A stretch of DNA of 5,197 nucleotides from Coleofasciculus sp. S288 (lineage in GTDB: Bacteria; Cyanobacteriota; Cyanobacteriia; Cyanobacteriales; Coleofasciculaceae), in assembly GCA_020216575.1 (NCBI GenBank), contig JAIUYC010000397.1, forward strand, positions 1 to 5,197, read 5' to 3'. Below are positions 1-5,076 of this stretch, in pieces; within the stretch, counting starts at the first letter, position 1, and each line of letters starts with the position of its first letter. The position numbers and the translations under genes are program-made. A model generated the notes under the pieces. The model was not told the DNA's origin, ran no database searches, and saw only the letters and a list, made by a program, of their open reading frames with translations.

Positions 1-1
1 G

Positions 2-79
2 ACTGGCATCATTGCCGTTTTGAATGCCACACCCGATGTTCGCAATCCTGAGGCGGTTCCCAAAATAAAGAAAGGTTAA
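2..79 (+). CDS. C-terminal end of an unidentified protein (5' end outside window)
   Basis: One forward frame is open from the left edge to a TAA at 77-79 and encodes 25 residues, TGIIAVLNATPDVRNPEAVP followed by KIKKG. The other two forward frames hit stops within the first 51 bases. The basic, proline-containing tail looks like a natural C-terminus, but the piece is too short to assign to a family. Its stop overlaps the end of the convergent response-regulator gene by four bases, leaving no room for a private terminator. It could be a chance open frame, although its position exactly at the neighbour's 3' end argues for a real gene end. Confidence 0.45.
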   Translation, partial: TGIIAVLNATPDVRNPEAVPKIKKG

Positions 80-534
80 GCAACACTGGCTGGTAAGCGG
101 AGATAATGCCGGACTTTCGCTTCAATATCATCCAGCATGAAGGGCTTAGTAATGTAATCATTACAGCCCGCCCGCAGCAGCCGCTCTCGATTTGTAGCGT
201 GGGCTAAGGCTGTCACGGCAATCACAGGAACTGTCTTTGTTTTTGGGTCTTGCCGGAGTTGAGAAACAACTTCAGCGCCATCCATGTAGGGCAGGAGAAC
301 GTCCAACAAAATTAAATCGGGTTGATGAGTTCGTGCTAAAGACAGAGCACTCAAACCATCAACCGCTGTGAGCAAACAACAACCCAAGGGTTCGAGTGCG
401 TAAGCCAACAGCAGTAAGTTGTCTTCATCGTCATCGGCTGCCAAAATTAACGGTCGCGTCGTTATAGAGGGCTGACCGCCAATTCCATCAGCAAAATTCT
501 GCTTGTAATTAGGGAAAAGTCTCAAATCTTCCAT
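76..534 (-). CDS. Single-domain response regulator (CheY-like receiver)
   Basis: This 152-residue protein is a phosphoacceptor receiver with no output domain. A 27-residue N-terminal extension precedes the receiver (about 28-146). All five signature positions are visible: the acidic pair D34/D35 in LILAADDDEDN, the phosphoacceptor D78 in LILLDVLLPYMDG, T108 in VIAVTA, and K130 in DYITKPF. The spacings D78-T108 (30) and D78-K130 (52) match CheY, so the domain should be active. With no DNA-binding or enzymatic domain, it probably works by protein contact, as a phosphorelay intermediate or partner of a hybrid histidine kinase. No kinase gene is in the window, so its partner is unknown. The ATG at 532-534 (read on the minus strand) has AGAGG four bases upstream, and the next Met is residue 84, inside the domain. 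It is transcribed divergently from the dehydrogenase gene. Confidence 0.9.
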   Translation of the reverse strand: MEDLRLFPNYKQNFADGIGGQPSITTRPLILAADDDEDNLLLLAYALEPLGCCLLTAVDGLSALSLARTHQPDLILLDVLLPYMDGAEVVSQLRQDPKTKTVPVIAVTALAHATNRERLLRAGCNDYITKPFMLDDIEAKVRHYLRLPASVA

Positions 535-570
535 GCTGCCTCTGTAGGGAAATCCATATGACGGTCAAGT

Positions 571-604
571 CACTCTCACCAAAAGAGTGGACGGGGCACT
601 CCCC
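571..604. other. Overlapping small hairpins upstream of the response regulator
   Basis: CACTCT (571-576) pairs perfectly with AGAGTG (584-589) across a 7-base loop. The same GAGTG (585-589) can instead pair with CACTC (597-601), and GGGG (593-596) can pair with CCCC (601-604). The segments therefore allow mutually exclusive folds. On the minus strand this lies about 37 to 70 bases before the response-regulator start, within its probable leader. The stems are short (4-6 bp), so a regulatory role is conjecture. Confidence 0.3.
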
Positions 605-774
605 AAGCGGCTAGGCGGCGCTTGATGCTCGCTGGTGCTTCATTCAATTGCCAGGTTGTTAAGTCTTTGCTCTCAAGCAAGGAAAAGGCTCTTCAAGCTA
701 GCAGGGACATTCACTGCTTCGTTATTCTAGTATACATCTCCAATAAAATAAATATTTTTTTAAAATTTTCCACC

Positions 775-803
775 TTGACTGACGCGAATACTTATGTTTT
801 ATT
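775..803 (+). promoter_or_regulatory. Candidate sigma70-type promoter for the dehydrogenase gene
   Basis: TTGACT (775-780) matches five of six bases of the -35 consensus. After a 17-base spacer, TTTATT (798-803) matches four of six of the -10 consensus. An AT-rich tract lies just upstream, as is often seen near promoters. Transcription would begin near 810, giving a leader of roughly 145 bases before the ATG at 955. This is a consensus match only. Confidence 0.35.
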
Positions 804-941
804 CAAATAACTTTACAAGAGTTGGTATTCTCTGAAATCTCTTAAAGAATTGTGTGAAACAATGTATACAAAGTGAACCGTTGAAAGTGATGCTCGCAGT
901 AGACTGGGATTGAAACGACTATCCCCATGTGATTGGGGGTT

Positions 942-952
942 GGAGAGGGAGG
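942..952 (+). promoter_or_regulatory. Ribosome-binding site that sets the dehydrogenase start at 955
   Basis: A purine-rich block, GGAGAGGGAGG, ends two bases before the ATG at 955-957. Its first GGAG is nine bases from that ATG, a normal spacing. The frame is also open upstream to a TTG at 910, but that codon lacks such a site and the extra 15 residues do not look like family sequence. The ATG at 955 is therefore the start I use. Confidence 0.75.
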
Positions 953-954
953 CA

Positions 955-2322
955 ATGGGCATCGCCACGATTAACCCAGCGACTGGAGAAACGGTTAAAA
1001 CATTTGAGCCACTCAGCGGCGAGGCAATTGAAGCAAAGCTAGCATTAGCACAACAGGCGTTTGAGCAGTACCGCAAGACACCGATGAGTCAAAGAGCCGC
1101 ATGGCTTAAGGAAGCGGCTGAGATTTTAGAGCGGGATAAGGTCAGCGTTGGCAAAGTGATGACCACTGAGATGGGTAAGACCGTACAAAGTGCGATCGCA
1201 GAAGCCGAAAAATCTGCCTGGGTTTGCCGCTACTACGCTGACAACGCGGCTGAGTTTTTAGCGGATGTTCCGGCATCAACGGATGCCACTCAGAGCTTCG
1301 TGCGTTACCAGCCATTAGGAGCCATTCTAGCGGTAATGCCGTGGAACTTCCCGTTTTGGCAAGTCTTCCGCTTTGCCGCCCCTGCGTTGATGGCGGGGAA
1401 TGTAGGCTTACTCAAGCACGCCTCTAATGTACCGCAATGTGCGTTGGCGATCGAGGACATCTTTAAACAAGCAGGATTCCCCGAAGGAGTGTTTCAGACT
1501 TTACTCATCGGTGCAAACCAAGTTGAGGCAGTTGTAAACGATTGGCGAGTCAAAGCTGCAACCTTGACGGGGAGCGAACCCGCAGGCGCTAGTTTGGCAG
1601 CAGCAGCAGGTAAACAGATTAAGAAAACGGTTTTAGAACTGGGAGGCAGTGACCCGTTTATTGTCTTGGAAAGTGCAGATTTAGAGGCAGCCGTTTCCAC
1701 AGCGGTTACGGCGCGGATGTTAAATAACGGTCAATCTTGCATTGCCGCGAAACGGTTTATTGTAGAAGATGCGATCGCCGATGAATTTGAGCGCCGCTTG
1801 GTGGAGAAATTCCAAGCGTTGAAAGTCGGTGACCCGATGGATGAAAACACTGATGTTGGACCTTTGGCAACTCCTGGGATTCTCCAAGACTTAGACGGAC
1901 TCGTCCAAATTTGCATCGAGAAAGGGTCAAAAGTTCTTATCGGTGGAAAAGCTTTATCAGACCGTCCCGGTAACTTTTATCCACCCACAATTTTGAGCGA
2001 CTTCCCAGCAGGAACACCCGCTGATAAAGAAGAGTTTTTTGGTCCTGTCGCGCTATTGTTTCGAGTTCCTGACATTGATGCGGCGATAAAAAGAGCTAAT
2101 GCAATACCGTTTGGGCTAGGAGCGAGTGCCTGGACAACAGATGAGGAACAAATCCATCGCTTGGTTGACGAAATCGAAGCTGGGGCTGTCTTCATCAACG
2201 GTTTGGTTAAATCAGACCCGCGTTTGCCCTTTGGCGGAATTAAGCGTTCTGGGTACGGTCGAGAATTAGGTATCCAGGGCATTCATGAATTCGTCAATAT
2301 CAAAACAGTCTGGATCAAGTAA
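955..2322 (+). CDS. gabD: Succinate-semialdehyde dehydrogenase, cyanobacterial NADP-type
   Basis: This cytosolic aldehyde dehydrogenase superfamily enzyme of 455 residues oxidises succinic semialdehyde to succinate. Visible signatures are N131 in PWNFPFW (oxyanion hole), K154 in LLKHAS (cofactor side), the general base E228 in LELGGSDPF, the catalytic C262 in [12 protein letters not shown], and E360 in EEFFGPV. The catalytic loop holds only one cysteine, as in the characterised NADP-dependent SSADH of Synechococcus sp. PCC 7002. Two-Cys SSADHs have a second, redox-active cysteine there. The length is that of the short GabD-like cyanobacterial form. The next gene downstream is the 2-oxoglutarate decarboxylase that would supply the substrate, so the TCA bypass is the likely role rather than GABA breakdown alone. 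The start at 955 is chosen over an upstream in-frame TTG because of the adjacent purine-rich site. NADP preference is inferred from the family, not read from the sequence. Confidence 0.92.
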   Translation: MGIATINPATGETVKTFEPLSGEAIEAKLALAQQAFEQYRKTPMSQRAAWLKEAAEILERDKVSVGKVMTTEMGKTVQSAIAEAEKSAWVCRYYADNAAEFLADVPASTDATQSFVRYQPLGAILAVMPWNFPFWQVFRFAAPALMAGNVGLLKHASNVPQCALAIEDIFKQAGFPEGVFQTLLIGANQVEAVVNDWRVKAATLTGSEPAGASLAAAAGKQIKKTVLELGGSDPFIVLESADLEAAVSTAVTARMLNNGQSCIAAKRFIVEDAIADEFERRLVEKFQALKVGDPMDENTDVGPLATPGILQDLDGLVQICIEKGSKVLIGGKALSDRPGNFYPPTILSDFPAGTPADKEEFFGPVALLFRVPDIDAAIKRANAIPFGLGASAWTTDEEQIHRLVDEIEAGAVFINGLVKSDPRLPFGGIKRSGYGRELGIQGIHEFVNIKTVWIK

Positions 2323-2371
2323 CAGGGGATCGTAGACGTAGACTGGAATAGGGGCTACGTTGAAATAAGAA

Positions 2372-2379
2372 GCGATCGC
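2372..2379. repeat. HIP1 octamer in the spacer between the two TCA-bypass genes
   Basis: GCGATCGC is the cyanobacterial highly iterated palindrome. This is the only intergenic copy. Others lie inside genes at 1192-1199, 1771-1778, 3615-3622, 3680-3687 and 4388-4395, with a one-mismatch copy at 4404-4411. The 109-base spacer (2323-2431) also holds a tandem GTAGAC pair (2332-2343). I see no convincing terminator or promoter in it, so cotranscription of the two genes is plausible. Confidence 0.9.
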
Positions 2380-2419
2380 AAATCAACTATTGGGATCAAA
2401 ACAAGACAAGTAAATAGTC

Positions 2420-2423
2420 AGGA
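2420..2423 (+). promoter_or_regulatory. Ribosome-binding site of the decarboxylase gene
   Basis: AGGA lies eight bases before the ATG at 2432, a good spacing. A second in-frame ATG at 2441 would begin the protein at MNTAELL, which looks like the usual family N-terminus, but it is 17 bases from this site. The 2432 start is preferred on spacing. The true protein could be three residues shorter. Confidence 0.55.
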
Positions 2424-2431
2424 ACAATGCA

Positions 2432-4084
2432 ATGGGCGAAATGAACACAGCTGAATTGTTGGTGCGTTGCCTAGAAAACGAAGGTGTCGAGTATGTTTTT
2501 GGACTGCCTGGAGAAGAGAATCTCCACGTCCTGCAAGCCCTTAGACAGTCTTCGATTCAGTTCATCACAACTCGCCACGAACAGGGTGCAGCCTTCATGG
2601 CAGATGTGTATGGACGCTTGACTGGCAAAGCTGGCGTTTGCCTTTCCACACTCGGACCTGGTGCAACAAACTTAATGACCGGTGTGGCTGATGCCAATTT
2701 GGATGGTGCGCCACTGGTGGCAATTACAGGTCAAGTAGGAACTGACCGGATGCACATTGAGTCCCATCAGTACTTAGATTTGGTGGCAATGTTTGCGCCG
2801 GTTACCAAGTGGAATGCCCAAATTGTTCGCCCCAGTAACACAGCAGAAATTGTCCGAAAGGCGTTTAAATTGGCTCAGAGCGAAAAACCAGGAGCTGTTC
2901 ACATTGATCTACCAGAAAATATAGCTGCTATGGCGGTGAGCGGGGAACCTCTGGGCAAAGATAGCCGGGAAAAAACCTATGCGTCTTTCCGGAGTATCGG
3001 GAAAGCGGCTGTTGCAATTTCTAAGGCAAAAAACCCCCTCATTCTAGTAGGAAATGGGGCAATTCGTGCTAATGCCAGTGAGGCGTTAACGGAATTTGCG
3101 ACGCGGATGAATATTCCAGTTGTCAATACGTTTATGGGGAAAGGTGTGATTCCTTACACTCATCCCTTGGCACTATGGACGGTAGGTTTGCAACAGCGCG
3201 ACCATGTTAGCTGTGCGTTTGATCAGAGCGATTTGGTGATTGCAGTTGGGTATGACTTGATTGAGTATTCGCCCAAAAAATGGAATCCAACGGGTGAAAT
3301 TCCGATTATTCACATTGGTGCAGCCCCAGCTGAAATTGATAGCAGCTATATTCCAATCGTGGAAGTTGCCGGAGATATTTCTGATTCGCTCACGGAAATT
3401 ATGAAGCAGGCGGATCGGCAAGGCAAACCAACCCCCTATGCGGTTGAATTGCGATCAGATATTCGGCAAGATTACGAACAGTATGCCAACGATGAAGGCT
3501 TTCCGATCAAGCCGCAAAAACTGATCTATGACTTGCGGCAAGTCATGGGGCCGGAGGATATCGTAATCTCCGATGTCGGTGCTCACAAGATGTGGATGGC
3601 GCGTCACTATCATTGCGATCGCCCCAATACCTGCCTGATCTCCAATGGGTTTGCCGCAATGGGGATTGCACTGCCAGGAGCGATCGCAGCGAAACTCGTC
3701 TATCCAGATCGCAACATCATTGCAGTGACGGGTGATGGGGGCTTCATGATGAATTGCCAGGAATTAGAGACGGCACTGCGGGTTGGAACACCGTTTGTAA
3801 CTCTAATTTTCAATGACGGCGGCTATGGCTTGATTGAGTGGAAACAACAAAATCACTTTGGACCAGGCGAAGCAGCTTTTGTCAAGTTTGGCAATCCGGA
3901 TTTTGTCAAATTCGCTGAAAGTATGGGACTAAAAGGTTACCGCGTGACTAAAACAGAGGATTTAATCCCCACTCTAAAAATGGCGCTGGAGCAAGAGGTC
4001 CCGTCCGTGATTGATTGCCCCGTAGACTACGGCGAGAATCTCCGCTTTACCCAAAAAGCTGGGGATTTGAGTTGCAAAATGTAA
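2432..4084 (+). CDS. 2-oxoglutarate decarboxylase (ThDP enzyme, often annotated as acetolactate synthase)
   Basis: This 550-residue cytosolic ThDP-dependent enzyme has the three-domain POX/acetolactate-synthase architecture. The N-terminal PYR domain (about 4-165) carries VFGLPGEEN and the cofactor-activating E50 in TTRHEQGAAFMAD. The central domain covers roughly 190-325. The C-terminal PP domain (about 365-535) has the metal/ThDP motif GDG (434-436) ending in ND at 461-462. The central segment GYDLIEYSPKKWN resembles FAD-independent AlsS-type enzymes and lacks the RFDDR motif of biosynthetic acetohydroxyacid synthases. No regulatory subunit gene (ilvN/ilvH) is nearby. Adjacency to succinate-semialdehyde dehydrogenase matches the characterised pair of Synechococcus sp. 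PCC 7002, where this protein decarboxylates 2-oxoglutarate to succinic semialdehyde and CO2. It is thus the first step of the TCA bypass. Automated annotation often calls it IlvB-like. I assign 2-oxoglutarate activity from context and family resemblance, not from a diagnostic residue. Confidence 0.85.
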   Translation: MGEMNTAELLVRCLENEGVEYVFGLPGEENLHVLQALRQSSIQFITTRHEQGAAFMADVYGRLTGKAGVCLSTLGPGATNLMTGVADANLDGAPLVAITGQVGTDRMHIESHQYLDLVAMFAPVTKWNAQIVRPSNTAEIVRKAFKLAQSEKPGAVHIDLPENIAAMAVSGEPLGKDSREKTYASFRSIGKAAVAISKAKNPLILVGNGAIRANASEALTEFATRMNIPVVNTFMGKGVIPYTHPLALWTVGLQQRDHVSCAFDQSDLVIAVGYDLIEYSPKKWNPTGEIPIIHIGAAPAEIDSSYIPIVEVAGDISDSLTEIMKQADRQGKPTPYAVELRSDIRQDYEQYANDEGFPIKPQKLIYDLRQVMGPEDIVISDVGAHKMWMARHYHCDRPNTCLISNGFAAMGIALPGAIAAKLVYPDRNIIAVTGDGGFMMNCQELETALRVGTPFVTLIFNDGGYGLIEWKQQNHFGPGEAAFVKFGNPDFVKFAESMGLKGYRVTKTEDLIPTLKMALEQEVPSVIDCPVDYGENLRFTQKAGDLSCKM

Positions 4085-4085
4085 G

Positions 4086-4113
4086 TTGGTAATCGGTAAT
4101 TGGTGATTGGGAA
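4086..4113 (+). repeat. Degenerate heptanucleotide tandem repeat, four units
   Basis: The left outer arm reads as TTGGTAA, TCGGTAA, TTGGTGA, TTGGGAA, that is, four copies of a heptamer close to TTGGTAA. The right arm contains the same heptads on the opposite strand. Such heptamer arrays recall the short tandemly repeated repetitive (STRR) sequences known from filamentous cyanobacteria. The assignment to that class is by resemblance. Confidence 0.6.
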
Positions 4114-4158
4114 TAGAAACCTAAATTACAGCATTTTGCAAGTTGGTGTGATACAGTT

Positions 4159-4188
4159 CCCCCCCTTGATAAGGGGGGTTAGGGGGGG
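4159..4188 (+). repeat. C/G-rich palindromic core hairpin with a second G-run
   Basis: A run of seven C (4159-4165) is followed by TTGATAA and six G (4173-4178), then TTA and seven G (4182-4188). CCCCCCTT pairs with AAGGGGGG around a GAT loop as an 8-bp stem (4160-4167 with 4171-4178). The second G-run could displace the first. From memory, this C6-TTGATAA-G6-TTA-G6 pattern recurs widely between genes in cyanobacteria. No poly-T tract follows, so it is not a textbook intrinsic terminator. Confidence 0.8.
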
Positions 4189-4259
4189 TCAAAATGTACT
4201 TCCGAAGAGTTGCAAACTGCTGTATCAATGACCAATTACCGATTACCAAATTGCGAATG

Positions 4260-5054
4260 ATGAAAATCGCCACTTGGAATGTCAACTCAATTCGCACCCG
4301 CCTGCTTCAGGTGGTGGAGTGGTTGCAGGATAACCCTGTAGATGTGCTGTGCCTACAAGAAACTAAAGTAGTAGATGCCGATTTTCCGCGATCGCAACTA
4401 GAAGCGATCGGCTATCACCTTTATATTTCCGGGCAAAAATCCTACAACGGTGTTGCCCTCTTAAGCCGAACGCCCCTAGCAGAGGTCAGCATGGGGTTTG
4501 CTCCCGTGTTAGGAGTCGAGAAAGCAGGTGATTTCGACGAACAAAAGCGGGTAATTGCTGGACTTGTTGGGGATGTTCGCATCGTTAACCTCTACGTCCC
4601 CAACGGTGCATCCGTAGGGAGTGAAAAATACGATTACAAACTCCGTTGGCTGAGCGTGCTACGCGAATACTTGCAAGCCCTTATGGAGAAACAACCCAAC
4701 GCCCTATGTGTCTGCGGAGACTTTAACATTGCCTTAGAAGACCGAGACATCTACGACCCCAAGGGCAAGGAAAATCACATCATGGCGTCCCCTGCCGAAC
4801 GTCAAGCCTTACAGGAAGTCCTGGACGTGGGATTAGCCGATGCTTTTCGGAAATTCACTACCGAGGGCGACCACTTCAGTTGGTGGGACTATCGCACCAA
4901 TGCGTTTAGCCGCAATCGGGGTTGGCGCATTGACCATCACTATCTCACCCCCAATCTGTATCAGCAAGCTACCAGTTGTAAAATTGATATATCACCAAGA
5001 AAGCTGCCTCAACCCAGCGACCATGCCCCGGTCATTGTGGAGTTTTCCAATTAA
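4260..5054 (+). CDS. xthA: Exodeoxyribonuclease III / AP endonuclease (Xth family)
   Basis: This 264-residue Mg2+-dependent enzyme of the endonuclease/exonuclease/phosphatase fold incises DNA at abasic sites and trims 3' blocked ends in base-excision repair. All catalytic motifs are visible: N7 in WNVNS, metal ligand E34 in CLQETK, Y112 in LYVPNG, D154 and N156 in GDFN, D225 in GWRIDHH, and D254/H255 in the terminal SDHAPV. Length and spacing match E. coli XthA (268 residues). The start is ATG 4260 (MKIATWNVNS), and the adjacent ATG at 4257 would add one Met. The frame is open back to an ATG at 4194, but those 21 extra codons lie in the palindromic element and do not resemble the family, so I exclude them. 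No clear Shine-Dalgarno site precedes 4260, and the repeat's right arm ends only ten bases upstream, so mRNA folding could limit translation. The downstream SDR gene follows by 22 bases. Confidence 0.93.
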   Translation: MKIATWNVNSIRTRLLQVVEWLQDNPVDVLCLQETKVVDADFPRSQLEAIGYHLYISGQKSYNGVALLSRTPLAEVSMGFAPVLGVEKAGDFDEQKRVIAGLVGDVRIVNLYVPNGASVGSEKYDYKLRWLSVLREYLQALMEKQPNALCVCGDFNIALEDRDIYDPKGKENHIMASPAERQALQEVLDVGLADAFRKFTTEGDHFSWWDYRTNAFSRNRGWRIDHHYLTPNLYQQATSCKIDISPRKLPQPSDHAPVIVEFSN

Positions 5055-5076
5055 ATCCCTTGGGGAAGATTGAACG

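Larger units (their letters stand above)
535..954. other. Divergent intergenic region, no convincing gene
   Basis: This 420-base stretch lies between the response-regulator start (minus) and the dehydrogenase start (plus). An open frame at 622-810 has no ribosome-binding site, no recognisable protein character and an AT-rich second half, so I treat it as noise. The response-regulator end holds G+C-rich small hairpins (571-604). The middle (about 740-770) is strongly AT-rich. GTATACA occurs twice, at 730-736 and 864-870, the second within the perfect palindrome TGTATACA. A candidate promoter lies at 775-803 and a small hairpin at 923-938 sits just before the dehydrogenase ribosome-binding site. 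No NtcA-type GTA-N8-TAC site was found at the positions I checked. Confidence 0.75.
4086..4249. repeat. Nested palindromic repeat element (MITE-like or dispersed intergenic repeat)
   Basis: This element of about 164 bases fills the gap between the decarboxylase stop and the exonuclease start. The outer arms 4086-4104 and 4231-4249 are perfect 19-base inverted repeats. After one mismatch, four more pairs follow (4106-4109 with 4226-4229). Inner arms 4127-4141 and 4210-4224 match at 14 of 15 positions. The core hairpin is C-rich/G-rich at 4160-4178. The whole unit could fold into one long cruciform or RNA stem. No transposase is encoded, and I see no clear target-site duplication at the ends (flanks GTAAG and ATTGC). 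It may act as a weak transcription barrier between the TCA genes and the exonuclease gene, but there is no U-tract. Confidence 0.85.

Noticed and set aside
622..810. 62-codon open frame in the divergent intergenic region
   Set aside because: It has no ribosome-binding site, begins at TTG/ATG with no recognisable protein features, and its second half is an AT-rich stretch giving Ile/Phe/Lys/Asn-rich sequence. It looks like a chance frame across promoter DNA.
624..897. Direct repeat TGATGCTCGC at 623-632 and 888-897
   Set aside because: A 10-base repeat in a 420-base region has an appreciable chance probability, and the flanks show no extended similarity.
906..916. GGGATTGAAAC, resembling the 3' end of cyanobacterial CRISPR repeats
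   Set aside because: Only one copy is present, with no spacers, no second repeat and no cas genes. An 11-base match to such a common ending is not evidence for an array.
910..954. Upstream TTG start adding 15 residues to the dehydrogenase
   Set aside because: The added residues do not look like the family N-terminus and include a hairpin and the ribosome-binding block, whereas ATG 955 has an excellent purine-rich site.
2360..2388. Internal promoter before the decarboxylase (TTGAAA and a TCAACT box 17 bases later)
   Set aside because: The -10 matches only three of six bases, and no better box exists at nearby spacings, so it is not supportable.
1494..3421. Minus-strand open frames within the dehydrogenase and decarboxylase genes
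   Set aside because: They are shadows of well-conserved plus-strand genes and show no domain-like sequence of their own.
4173..4188. G-quadruplex in the two G-runs
   Set aside because: There are only two long G-runs on one strand. A four-tract quadruplex would require each run to split with no loop, and hairpin pairing with the C-run is more likely.
4159..4194. Core hairpin as a rho-independent terminator for the decarboxylase gene
   Set aside because: The stem is strong but is followed by TTA and a G-run, not a T-tract. It fits a dispersed palindromic repeat better, although some termination or pausing cannot be excluded.
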